Source of the DNA: JAZDOK01 sp043798715
GTDB lineage: Bacteria > Vulcanimicrobiota > JAZDOK01
Length of the DNA stretch: 23,230 nucleotides
Assembly (NCBI GenBank): GCA_043798715.1
Contig: JAZDOK010000105.1
Coordinates: 1 to 23,230 of the forward strand
Direction of reading: 5' to 3'
The notes under the pieces are model-generated. The model had not been told where the DNA came from and ran no database searches. It worked only from the letters and a program-made list of their open reading frames with translations. The stretch's first letter is position 1; each line of letters begins with the position of its first letter. Of this stretch, positions 8,812 through 16,036 are shown piece after piece. The position numbers and the translations under genes were made by a program.

Positions 8812-8839
8812 TTATATGTGATCGTTCGGGCAAAGTCAA
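8811..8839 (-). promoter_or_regulatory. Sigma-70-type promoter of the dcw operon
   Basis: On the minus strand, TTGACT (8839-8834) is separated by exactly 17 bp from a perfect TATAAT (8816-8811). The expected transcript start is near 8804, about 45 nt before the mraZ start. Upstream of the -35 the minus strand has T-rich tracts (around 8863-8870) that could act as an UP element. This is the best promoter in the window and would drive mraZ through murD. Confidence 0.85.
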
Positions 8840-8912
8840 CGTACTATTTACAGAAAAAAAATCAGAAATAAACACTACATTTAGCGTCTGACAAAGGCTT
8901 TCAGGGGATCAT

Positions 8913-8964
8913 AAAAAAAATGCGTTCAGAAAAAAAAATACTGTCAGAAAATATTTTTCAACGC
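8913..8964 (-). terminator. Candidate intrinsic terminator of the radC-to-LolA-like operon
   Basis: On the minus strand, GCGTT (8964-8960) can pair with AACGC (8926-8922). An inner A/T stem (AAAAATA with TATTTTT) lies between them, and eight T residues (8920-8913) follow. The outer stem is only 5 bp and the inner stem is AT-rich, so it is weaker than a classical terminator. It lies about 140 nt after the stop at 9103 and before the dcw promoter, where a terminator would be expected. Confidence 0.38.
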
Positions 8965-9102
8965 GAAGCCCAAGACGTAAAGAAAAGAGCTGACATCCGG
9001 TAACCGTCCGCTTTTTTTCGTACAGCTATAAAGGATCTTCCCTGTACCAGCCGGATTGCCCGGGTCGTAATCCCTATTCACTTGGCCAAACTGTCCAGGA
9101 AG

Positions 9103-9858
9103 TCAGCGACGCAGGGAGGCCTTGGTGAAGACGTAGTCCGGAATGGAGACGTTAAACTGTATGGACTCCGTGATGAGGTCCGTTCCGCTTCCTTCCACCA
9201 TGACGTCCTTGTAATTCATCCGCTTTGGATACCAGCGATCTTCGACCTTGAAGACTTCTCCGATGACCATGGTCTTGAGGAGCATCCCGCTTTTGGCATA
9301 GAATTCCTGCCTGAGCGGAATGAAGCGTTCCCGGTCCACCCACAGCTTGCGGACCTCGTAGGCCACGTCCATATCGGGCCTGGCTGTCAGCTTCAGCACG
9401 TAGCAGGGACGGTCCCCGATTTGTTCCTCACCCAGGATCTGAGCGTCGTAGATGTTGCTCAGCCTGGGATCCTCCATGTAGTCCTCGTAGGATATGTCGG
9501 AGCCGGACATGGATTGCCGGAGCATGTGCCCGGCGATCATGATGGTGCGATCCGTGGAAGGAGTGTAGGTCCAAAGTTCGTCCTTCAGCTTCAGCATCTT
9601 CGTGCCCTCCTCGCGGGGCGGGGCCAGGTACTGGGTGAAGGCCTTGTCGGTGCCCTGCGCCCAGGTCCTGGCCTGGATCGTCCGGGTGGCGCGGGCTCCG
9701 CGAATGACCATGGAGCCTACTCCGACCCGGTTGTCCGCGACCAGGTTGGCGTCCACCTTGAGGAGAATGTCGCCTCCGGAAAGCTCCTGAGAATAAAGCC
9801 CGGCGCCGTTGAAAACAAGACCCAGGAGGAAGAGAAAAAATACCAGGAATTTTTTCAT
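9103..9858 (-). CDS. Periplasmic LolA-like protein (outer membrane lipoprotein-sorting protein family)
   Basis: The 251-residue protein has a Sec signal peptide (MKKF start, hydrophobic core to about residue 20, likely cleavage near LYSQ) and no lipobox. The mature part resembles the LolA-like family annotated as outer membrane lipoprotein-sorting protein: repeated beta strands, LKDELWTYTPSTDRTIMI, RPCYVLKLTARPDMDVAYEV, KLWVDRERFIPLRQEFYAK and a late WYPKRMNYKDV segment. By analogy with LolA it may carry a lipid or lipoprotein through the periplasm after release by the ABC transporter encoded just upstream; its start overlaps the permease stop by ATGA. The cargo is unknown. The lolA symbol is not used because true LolA is a different, shorter protein. 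Confidence 0.82.
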   Translation of the reverse strand: MKKFLVFFLFLLGLVFNGAGLYSQELSGGDILLKVDANLVADNRVGVGSMVIRGARATRTIQARTWAQGTDKAFTQYLAPPREEGTKMLKLKDELWTYTPSTDRTIMIAGHMLRQSMSGSDISYEDYMEDPRLSNIYDAQILGEEQIGDRPCYVLKLTARPDMDVAYEVRKLWVDRERFIPLRQEFYAKSGMLLKTMVIGEVFKVEDRWYPKRMNYKDVMVEGSGTDLITESIQFNVSIPDYVFTKASLRR

Positions 9859-11129
9859 GTTTCCAGCTCCTTGAAAAGTTCTGAAGTCTTCCTTTTATAT
9901 ATCCCGATGCCGGCGGCCATCGTCCCCAGCAAGGAGGCGACGAGGCCCGGCAGAAAACCGATATAGAAACTTGCCGGCGTGACGGAGGCCCGAAGTTCGC
10001 CTGAAATGAGCATGGTGGATTTGTGGAACATGTGGCCGAAGTCCAGGCCCCGGTACTGCAGATAATAAGAGGCGCCGAGACCCAGGGCCGTCCCGAGGGT
10101 GGAGCCTATGAGGCCGATCAGGAATGATTCCAGGATCAGGCGGCGGTAGAGCGTCCCCTTGGGCTCGCCCATGGCCAGCCTCAGGCCGATCTCCCCGTAG
10201 CGCCTGATCTGGTTCATGAGTCCCGAGTTCCACATGACGAGGGACATCACGAAGACAAAGACGAAGATGATGAGCCCCACGATTTGGGAACTCCGCGCCA
10301 GGATGACACCCAGGCTGTTCTGGTCGCTCAGGCAGAGCATCAGGGGGGAAAAGCGGTCGGCGGGTTTTGAAAAATCCCTGTTGAAGGCCTGGGCCAGATT
10401 CCGCATATCTTTATCGTGATAGACCATGTCCCCGGAGTAGCCCACTATCTCGCTGGCCCCGTCACTCATGTCCAGGGCTTCCCGCGCAGCCGAAAGGTCG
10501 GCGATGATAGTGCCGCGATCAAGTGCGCTGATGCCGAATCGCACGGTCCCGGCGACCTTGAAGTTGTACGTAGCCATCTCGCCGTACATGGTCGATCCTA
10601 TCAGGGTCGCCGTATCCCCGATCTTAAGACCCAGCTTCCGCGCCAGTTCTTCGCTGAGGACGGCTTCTTTTTTTTCGCCGGGAAACCGCCCCCGGACCAG
10701 GGCTTTTCTGATATCGAGGATCCTGAACTCGGGCGATTGCGTCCCCAGGAGATCCAACCCCAGGCCGATGACGGGCGCCTGGACGCGGGTCTCCCCTTTT
10801 TCATCGGGGACGTCGAGAAGCCCCCCGAAGCGGATGCGGGGCGTCCACATCATCCGGCTTTCCCGGGTTTTCAGTTTCTTAAGAATACCGTCCACGCCCA
10901 GGAGGGCCAGATCGTTGGGACACTGCGACGCCAGCCGGCTGTAGGAGCGGGTCATGATTTTGACGTGCCCCGTGTCAAAGCGAGCGTTCGTGCTCACCAT
11001 GTCCCCGATGACTCCCTGCATCCAGCTGTAGAGAAACACCGTCAGGAACGCCCCCGCTCCGATGATCATCAGGGGAAACAGGCTCCTGGAGCGGTCCCGG
11101 ATGAGACCCAGAAACAGGAATCGGATCAT
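9855..11129 (-). CDS. ABC transporter permease, FtsX/MacB/LolCE type (second subunit)
   Basis: This 424-residue inner-membrane protein has the LolC/LolE/MacB layout: one N-terminal helix (about residues 16-40), a large periplasmic domain, then three C-terminal helices, the first two near IVGLIIFVFVFVMSLVMW and LESFLIGLIGSTLGTALGLG. The segment RRYGEIGLRLAMGEPKGTLYRRLILES is the family's cytoplasmic coupling region for the ATPase. The periplasmic domain contains GRFPGEKKEAVLSEELARKLGLKIGD, typical of MacB periplasmic core domains. It overlaps the first permease by an ATGA junction, suggesting the two proteins are made together as a heterodimer. Substrate unknown; it most likely extracts something from the outer leaflet of the inner membrane. 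Confidence 0.88.
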   Translation of the reverse strand: MIRFLFLGLIRDRSRSLFPLMIIGAGAFLTVFLYSWMQGVIGDMVSTNARFDTGHVKIMTRSYSRLASQCPNDLALLGVDGILKKLKTRESRMMWTPRIRFGGLLDVPDEKGETRVQAPVIGLGLDLLGTQSPEFRILDIRKALVRGRFPGEKKEAVLSEELARKLGLKIGDTATLIGSTMYGEMATYNFKVAGTVRFGISALDRGTIIADLSAAREALDMSDGASEIVGYSGDMVYHDKDMRNLAQAFNRDFSKPADRFSPLMLCLSDQNSLGVILARSSQIVGLIIFVFVFVMSLVMWNSGLMNQIRRYGEIGLRLAMGEPKGTLYRRLILESFLIGLIGSTLGTALGLGASYYLQYRGLDFGHMFHKSTMLISGELRASVTPASFYIGFLPGLVASLLGTMAAGIGIYKRKTSELFKELET

Positions 11130-12298
11130 GAGACTTTCCCCCTGAGAGCGTCGGTGGGTTTAAGGCGCGAGATATCCCTGGCGGGAAGATAGCTCACTAT
11201 GGTGACGGTGAGCGTAACCAGGAGAACCGTGCCCAGGACCAGGCCCGCGGAGTAGGCCGGAAGGATGCGGTTGCCGATGTCAAACCCGAAGCGGTCATAA
11301 TCCTGCGGAAGGGGGATTCCCGTACGGGCCGTGATGAAAAGGAGGGGAATTCCGTAGACGGCGCCCACGGCCAGGGCCAGAAGGGCGTTCATCATGCCCT
11401 CGATGGTGAAGATTAAGATGACTCGAAGCCGGGTCATACCCATGGCCATGAGCGTGCCTATTTCCCTTCTCCTTCGAAAAATCGCCAGCACCTGGGTGTC
11501 AAAGATGGCCAGCAGCGCGAGAAAGAGGAGGAGGAGGTAGAGCAGAATAGAGCTGCTTCTCTTGGAGCGGACCAGTTCGTGAATGTCTCGGAGTAGAAAA
11601 TTCTGATCCCGGAAGACCCAGCCCGAAACCTCACCGGGGCCGGCGACCCCATCTTTTATGACGACCATCGTGGCCTCGCCGGGAATAACCATCATCTTCT
11701 GAAGATCCGGGAGGGGAACCCAGAGCTGACCGCTGTCAATCGAGGCGACGTTGGTCCTGATGATCCCCGCGATTCTCCCCTCCTCGGCGTCAAAGGTCCC
11801 GTGGACATCCCGCCAGCGGATGGTCAGGCTGCCTCCGGGGCGAAGAGAGTTGTTCCGGGCCATGCGCTCCCCGGCTAGAACCGGCAGGGTCTTATCCCCC
11901 GTCGCAAGGAGGGCGGTCGGAATTCCCAGGATGTTCTGTCCCGGCTCAATTCCCTTGAGAAGTATGTTCTGAATCCTTCCTCCGGGAAAAATCGAGGCGT
12001 TGCGTACCAGGACGGCGACGGCATCCCCCCGCCGGATAATTTCCTTAAGGGGCGGCGGGACGGGGGCGTGACTGTCGTCCAGGCTCATGGGATCGTCCGG
12101 ATCGTAGTTCTTCTGCCAGTACTGCCCCCCGGAAATTTCGTCCCTTATGGCGTCGCGCGAGGCCTGTTTAAGCATCCCGATAAAAAGCCCCTGGTGCCAG
12201 ATAATGAGGACATAGATTAGAGACAGGACCCCCACATTGAGCCAGGTTCTGAGGCCCGCCCCCACCAGGTTACGGTAGGCTATCTTGAACAAGAACAT
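11126..12298 (-). CDS. ABC transporter permease, FtsX/MacB/LolCE type (first subunit)
   Basis: A 390-residue permease with the same architecture as its downstream neighbour but a distinct sequence: N-terminal helix (about 17-38), periplasmic domain with a Pro-rich stretch near VPPPLKEI, and three C-terminal helices. The coupling segment reads FRRRREIGTLMAMGMTRLRVILIF, close to the family pattern. It starts 3 nt after the ATPase stop and overlaps the next permease, so ATPase, permease 1 and permease 2 are probably one complex of LolCDE-like composition. Assigning either protein as LolC or LolE would be a guess, so no symbol is given. Confidence 0.87.
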   Translation of the reverse strand: MFLFKIAYRNLVGAGLRTWLNVGVLSLIYVLIIWHQGLFIGMLKQASRDAIRDEISGGQYWQKNYDPDDPMSLDDSHAPVPPPLKEIIRRGDAVAVLVRNASIFPGGRIQNILLKGIEPGQNILGIPTALLATGDKTLPVLAGERMARNNSLRPGGSLTIRWRDVHGTFDAEEGRIAGIIRTNVASIDSGQLWVPLPDLQKMMVIPGEATMVVIKDGVAGPGEVSGWVFRDQNFLLRDIHELVRSKRSSSILLYLLLLFLALLAIFDTQVLAIFRRRREIGTLMAMGMTRLRVILIFTIEGMMNALLALAVGAVYGIPLLFITARTGIPLPQDYDRFGFDIGNRILPAYSAGLVLGTVLLVTLTVTIVSYLPARDISRLKPTDALRGKVS

Positions 12299-12301
12299 TA
12301 T

Positions 12302-13027
12302 CTATGTCTCCTGACTTCCGGATCCTGATTCCGTATTTCCCGGGCTGACCACTTCATCTTTTGAGACCGTGCCGTCCACCAGGGTGATCCTGCGCCGCAG
12401 GTAATCAATGACCTTGTCATCGTGAGTGGAAAAGATAAAGGTGGTTTTCAGATCGCGGTTCAATCGGGACATGGTTCTTAATATATGGTGGGAATTCTCC
12501 GAGTCCAGGTTGGCGGTGGGCTCATCGGCCAGGACGAGCTCCGGTTGTTTGACCACGGCCCGCGCGATGGAAACGCGCTGGGCCTGCCCGCCCGAGAGCT
12601 GGTCGGGGCGGGATTTCATCTTGTCCGTCAGGCCCACCCACTCCAGGGCGTCAAGTACCTTCTTCTTCCTTTCAGCGTCGGGCATCCCCAGGAGGAGCAG
12701 CGGAAACTCGACGTTTTCATAAACCGTGTAAACCGGCAGCAGATTGTACGTTTGAAAGATGAAGCCCAGCCGACGGCAGCGAAGCTCGGCCGCCTCTTTT
12801 TCCGAGAGGCGCTCCACCTGTTTTCCCAGGACCGTAATGCTGCCTTCCGTGGGGGCGTCCAGGGTGCCGATGAGGTTGAGCAGGGTGGTCTTTCCCGAGC
12901 CGCTGGGGCCGACCACGCCGGAAAACTCGCCCTTCTCAAAATCCAGGTTGATGTGGTCAATCGCTGTAAAATTCTGTCCCCCCATGGGATAACGCTTGAC
13001 CATGTTCTCGATATGCACCAGCGGCAT
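12302..13027 (-). CDS. ABC transporter ATP-binding protein, LolD/MacB type
   Basis: This 241-residue ATPase has all nucleotide-binding motifs: Walker A GPSGSGKT (40-47), Q-loop FQTYNLLP (91-98), signature LSGGQ (144-148), Walker B LVLADE (164-169) and the H-loop histidine in STHD (202). The FQTYNLLP and VYTVYENVEFPLLL wording is characteristic of the LolD/MacB/FtsE-like group that powers mechanotransmission permeases. ATG 13027 is preceded by a strong AAAGGAGG with 7-nt spacing. It follows the beta-barrel gene by 17 nt and precedes two permeases. The C-terminal tail is Ser/Gly-rich and probably disordered. Confidence 0.95.
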   Translation of the reverse strand: MPLVHIENMVKRYPMGGQNFTAIDHINLDFEKGEFSGVVGPSGSGKTTLLNLIGTLDAPTEGSITVLGKQVERLSEKEAAELRCRRLGFIFQTYNLLPVYTVYENVEFPLLLLGMPDAERKKKVLDALEWVGLTDKMKSRPDQLSGGQAQRVSIARAVVKQPELVLADEPTANLDSENSHHILRTMSRLNRDLKTTFIFSTHDDKVIDYLRRRITLVDGTVSKDEVVSPGNTESGSGSQET

Positions 13028-13044
13028 TGGAATGCCTCCTTTGA

Positions 13045-14127
13045 TCAGTGATTATAGACCAGCATGAACGCCACCCCGCTCCCGGTGAAGGCGCCGGGGT
13101 CGGTCCGGCTGCTGGCATAGCCCATGAGATTGATCTGCCAGTTGTCGTACGAGCGCTGCCACCTGAGATATGGATAGGTTTTTTGCGCCTGCCAGTCATA
13201 ATAGGCTATGGCATATATTCTGTCGAGCATGTTGAGCTGGAAATCCAGAGAGGCGGCGGAGAGCTGGTTCTGATTTATCTGCTGGCCGCAGGCCGGGCCG
13301 CTGGACCGCACGAAGTGTTCCGCCAGAACATGGAGGCCGGACCCGATGCCGAAGGTGTAGTCGGTGCCGACGGTCAGCATTTTCTCCCAGAGAGAATTGT
13401 CGGCGTCAATCTGCGTCGTGCCTGATGAGGCCTCGAACCAGAAGCCCACCCCGAGATCGAAGCTCCCGTCCAAAGCAAAACGGTTTTCCAGACCGTAAGA
13501 CATCGGAATCGGCATTTTTAAGTTCCAGTCCGAGCGGTCAATATAGCGGCGGTTGAAGCTCACGGCCAGTTCCCCCCGGGGAACCGGAAACTGCCAGCGG
13601 CCGCCCAGTTCCCCGGCTCTGGGATCGCTGGCGAACCGCTCCAGGCCTTTCAGACTGTTATTCCCGCAGAGGCTCCAGACCCAGATGTTGGCGTTGTTTA
13701 GAAAATTGTAACGGCAGAGGGCCGCATAGACCCCGTCCGTCATCTGAAGCGGGTCCCGCGGGTCGAGCCGGTCGAACCACATCAGGCTCCGCAATAACTT
13801 GGCCGGGCCGAAGTTTATTTTTTGAAGCCCAGCCCGAAATTCAAATTGCGAGGTGGCGTAACGGGCCCAGCCGCGGTACGGCCGGATGCTGGTGTTGCTC
13901 TGGGTGCTCGCGAGAAATTTAAGGGAGAGGTCCAGATCGAGAAGCTTCCCCAGGTTTAATGGATTGGAGGCCCTCAGTTCCGGGATGTACATGACCCCGG
14001 TATACGACTGGTCCCCGGCGGACTGCCAGGCCGAGGCCTGGCCGCTCCAGATAGCGGGTTCAGCCCCTGCGATCCCGCTCAGAATAATAACGAGCAGAAG
14101 AACACCCGGGATTACGCGATTTTTCAT
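13045..14127 (-). CDS. Predicted outer-membrane beta-barrel protein of unknown function
   Basis: The 360-residue product begins MKNRVIPGVLLLVIILSG and has a signal peptide likely cleaved after AGA near residue 23. The rest lacks long hydrophobic helices but has alternating aromatic/polar strands throughout (YIPELRA, WARYATSQFEFRAGLQKINFG, LGVGFWFEASSG, YAIAYYDWQ, WQINLMGYASS). It ends MLVYNH, in strand-like sequence, as barrels do. The motif RAGLQKINFGPAKLLRS followed by FDRLDPRDPLQMTDGV resembles porin-like barrels, but I cannot name the family. ATG 14127 has GAGG just upstream; the open frame further upstream lies within the preceding gene. With the ABC and LolA-like genes it could be the outer-membrane end of a transport route. 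Confidence 0.75.
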   Translation of the reverse strand: MKNRVIPGVLLLVIILSGIAGAEPAIWSGQASAWQSAGDQSYTGVMYIPELRASNPLNLGKLLDLDLSLKFLASTQSNTSIRPYRGWARYATSQFEFRAGLQKINFGPAKLLRSLMWFDRLDPRDPLQMTDGVYAALCRYNFLNNANIWVWSLCGNNSLKGLERFASDPRAGELGGRWQFPVPRGELAVSFNRRYIDRSDWNLKMPIPMSYGLENRFALDGSFDLGVGFWFEASSGTTQIDADNSLWEKMLTVGTDYTFGIGSGLHVLAEHFVRSSGPACGQQINQNQLSAASLDFQLNMLDRIYAIAYYDWQAQKTYPYLRWQRSYDNWQINLMGYASSRTDPGAFTGSGVAFMLVYNH

Positions 14128-14135
14128 CGTCACCC

Positions 14136-14432
14136 TCAAGGGCTTATTTTCTCCCCATTCAGGCGGGCAATGGAGATGAGGGCGCTGGTGGTGTCTTCCC
14201 CCCACTGCCTTGCTCCGCAGGGAATGGGCACTATGCGCCTGCCGGACAACTGCCATAGACGGTCGATGATCGGCTGTTTTTTTTCGGCGTCGAGGACCGG
14301 CGAGACGACCACCACCGCGACGTCGCCCCCTTCCGGGCCGAAAGCGACGCCGAAGGAAACGGGAATCCCTTTCCCCCGCAAAAGGTTCAGGTAATTCTTA
14401 ATATCCAGTATTGTCGCCTCATTCATCATCAC
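14136..14432 (-). CDS. Small protein resembling a degenerate nucleotidyltransferase (MNT-like) domain
   Basis: This is a 98-residue soluble protein. The pattern FGVAFGPEGGDVAVVVVSP (27-45), then a helix, then RRIVPIPCGARQWGEDTTS and SALISIARLNGEKI, matches the layout of small stand-alone nucleotidyltransferase-fold proteins. Those usually read FGSxARGxxxxDSDIDVVVVSP and end with a Pro/Trp-Glu and isoleucine-alanine-arginine segment. Here the GS motif is GV and the second aspartate of DxD is alanine (GDVA), so catalysis is unlikely. The assignment rests on pattern recognition and could be wrong. The start (GTG 14432, or ATG 14429 or 14426) overlaps the radC stop, and the barrel gene follows 8 nt later. 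No toxin-like HEPN partner is adjacent. Confidence 0.55.
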   Translation of the reverse strand: MMMNEATILDIKNYLNLLRGKGIPVSFGVAFGPEGGDVAVVVVSPVLDAEKKQPIIDRLWQLSGRRIVPIPCGARQWGEDTTSALISIARLNGEKISP

Positions 14433-15121
14433 AGAAGGCCTTCCCGGCGGAAGCTGAGGATGCGATCGGGGGTTATGATGAGGTGATCCAGGACGTGGAT
14501 CTGGACGGTGCCGGCGGCCTGTACCAGGGCGCGGGTGAGTGTACGGTCCTGCTCCGAGGGAACCAGTTCCCCGCTGGGGTGGTTGTGCGCGAAAGCCAGG
14601 GCCGCGGCTCCGCGGTGCAAGGCCCCCTCCACCACGCGACGGGGAAAGACGGCCGCCCGGTCTATGGTACCCTCCTCGATGATCTCGAAGCCGTCTTTTA
14701 AAAGCCGGTGGGCGTTGTCCAGGTAGATGACGCAGAAAACCTCGTTGGGCAAAGCTCCGATCTTCATGCGGAGGAAACGGGAGAGAGTTTCCACTTCCGT
14801 GAAAGCCTCCCGCTCTTCCAGGGCTTTCTCTTTCAGGTAAAGGGCGGCGGCCTCTCTGATGATTTTCAGGGCCACCGGGGCCACCTGGCCTAATCCCGGA
14901 ACTTTACAAAGTTCCTCGATCGGTGCATCCAGAATTCCGCGCAGGTTCCCGAAACGGGCGATAAGCGCCTTGGCCGGACCTTTCACATCACGGCGGGGGA
15001 CGGCCAGGGTGAGAAGAAGCTCCACCACTTCGTATTCGGCGAATGCGTCAATACCGCCCTTCAGGAAACGATCCCGAAGCCGCCGGCGGTGTCCCTTGGT
15101 ATCATCTTTTTTACCATTCAT
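14429..15121 (-). CDS. radC: RadC-family JAB1/MPN/Mov34 metalloprotein
   Basis: A 230-residue RadC-family protein. The N-terminal part (about 10-90) has the helix-hairpin-helix-like region with YEVVELLLTLAVPRRD and VPGLGQVAPVALK. The C-terminal JAB domain has the metal-binding JAMM motif AHNHPSG followed by S and D in VPSEQD. EVFCVIYLDNAHRLL is the typical family lead-in. The biochemical role of RadC is unresolved in the literature; the old DNA-repair name is not well supported. ATG 15121 has GAGG 7 nt upstream. It heads the run of genes leading into the ABC exporter and is divergent from the glycosidase lipoprotein, with only 83 bp between the starts. Confidence 0.93.
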   Translation of the reverse strand: MNGKKDDTKGHRRRLRDRFLKGGIDAFAEYEVVELLLTLAVPRRDVKGPAKALIARFGNLRGILDAPIEELCKVPGLGQVAPVALKIIREAAALYLKEKALEEREAFTEVETLSRFLRMKIGALPNEVFCVIYLDNAHRLLKDGFEIIEEGTIDRAAVFPRRVVEGALHRGAAALAFAHNHPSGELVPSEQDRTLTRALVQAAGTVQIHVLDHLIITPDRILSFRREGLL

Positions 15122-15204
15122 GGAACTGCCTCTTTATTTCTCCTGCCGTTAGGTTTCCCCTCTTTTGCAGGAACCGCCGATCTCCCGGAGAAAATGGTTT
15201 TATA

Positions 15205-16011
15205 ATGAGAATGAAAATACATACATTCCTCCCGGCCGTGTTCCTTCTGGCCCTCCTCGGCGGGGCCGGCCTCTGGTTGACCGCCTGCGAAATTAGCACC
15301 GCGGGAGAATCCCGGGAAGATGCTTCAATATATAGGAACACGAACGGATGGCGGGAAGCCCTTCCGGGCCTTTCTTTCAGAATTGCGACCGTTGGAGGTG
15401 GTGCGGCCCGGATGATCCTGGTGCGGGCGGATCTTAACTTTTATTACCTCTCCGCGGTGGATGCGCTCAAAATCGATCGGGGCGAAAGAACCACTGAAGA
15501 GCTGGCCATAAGCCACCGGGCAGTGGGAGCCATAAACGGCGGCTACTTCGATACAGATGGGACCCCCCTGGGTTTGCTCATCCACCGGTGCCGAACCCTG
15601 CGCCCGCTAAGGCCGGTGGACTGGGGAATTTTTATCGTAAGGAACGGAAAGGCCGAGATCCGGCACACCCGCGACGGCGTGCCGGCCGGGACGGAGGAGG
15701 CCATCCAGTGCGGCCCGCGCCTGGTCATCGGCGGCGACGTTCCAAGTTTTTATCCGGAAATCTCAGCCCGCTCCGGTATCGGAATTGACCACGAAGGGAG
15801 AGTCATACTGGCGGCGACCAGCCAGGGCGAGCTTTCCCTGCGCCAGTTTGCCCTGGCTCTTAAGGCCTTCGGCTGCGCGGATGCGATGAACCTCGACGGC
15901 GGCCCCTCAACCCAGCTTTTTTTTAAAGCCGGAAAAACCCTGCTGGACATCCCGGGAGGCTACGGCATTCCGACGGCCCTTCTTCTTGTGCCCAGGCGGA
16001 CTGGGCCTTAG
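15205..16011 (+). CDS. Lipoprotein with phosphodiester glycosidase (NAGPA-type) domain
   Basis: The 268-residue product has a lipoprotein signal with lipobox LTAC (Cys28, followed by Glu). The body carries family signatures: AINGGYFDTDGTPLG (near residue 111), IQCGPRLV, and MNLDGGPSTQLFF near the C-terminus. These belong to the phosphodiester glycosidase family that includes human NAGPA and bacterial envelope proteins such as YngK-like enzymes, which cleave sugar phosphodiesters or GlcNAc-1-P alpha links. Substrate here is unknown; an envelope glycan is likely given lipid anchoring. ATG 15205 is the best start, though the GGAG at 15187 is 14 nt away; ATG 15211 is possible. The upstream open frame overlaps radC and is not coding. 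Confidence 0.85.
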   Translation: MRMKIHTFLPAVFLLALLGGAGLWLTACEISTAGESREDASIYRNTNGWREALPGLSFRIATVGGGAARMILVRADLNFYYLSAVDALKIDRGERTTEELAISHRAVGAINGGYFDTDGTPLGLLIHRCRTLRPLRPVDWGIFIVRNGKAEIRHTRDGVPAGTEEAIQCGPRLVIGGDVPSFYPEISARSGIGIDHEGRVILAATSQGELSLRQFALALKAFGCADAMNLDGGPSTQLFFKAGKTLLDIPGGYGIPTALLLVPRRTGP

Positions 16012-16036
16012 CAAAAAACTCGAAGGAGTGATTAAA

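Larger units (their letters stand above)
8758..9102. other. AT-rich intergenic spacer between the envelope operon and mraZ
   Basis: This 345-bp stretch has no supportable gene. It contains the dcw promoter and repeats (about 8787-8839), several A-tracts on the plus strand (8863-8870, 8913-8920, 8930-8938), four copies of CAGAAA (8861, 8873, 8927, 8945) and a candidate terminator for the upstream operon (8913-8964). It also has a 6-bp inverted repeat GTACAG/CTGTAC (9020-9025 and 9042-9047, 16-nt loop) with no T-tract in the right place for a terminator. Confidence 0.6.

Noticed and set aside
9020..9047. GTACAG/CTGTAC inverted repeat as an intrinsic terminator
   Set aside because: The stem is only 6 bp with a 16-nt loop, and the downstream side on the minus strand is A-rich rather than T-rich.
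9082..9966. A 294-codon open frame on the plus strand over the LolA-like gene
   Set aside because: Antisense to a gene with a signal peptide and family motifs. The translation resembles no protein and it crosses a gene junction.
14136..14432. Toxin-antitoxin module based on the MNT-like protein
   Set aside because: No HEPN or other toxin-like gene adjoins it. Its neighbours are radC and a beta-barrel gene, and its catalytic residues seem lost.
15043..15204. Extended N-terminus for the glycosidase lipoprotein
   Set aside because: It would overlap radC and place 54 residues before a clear lipoprotein signal peptide, which must be N-terminal.
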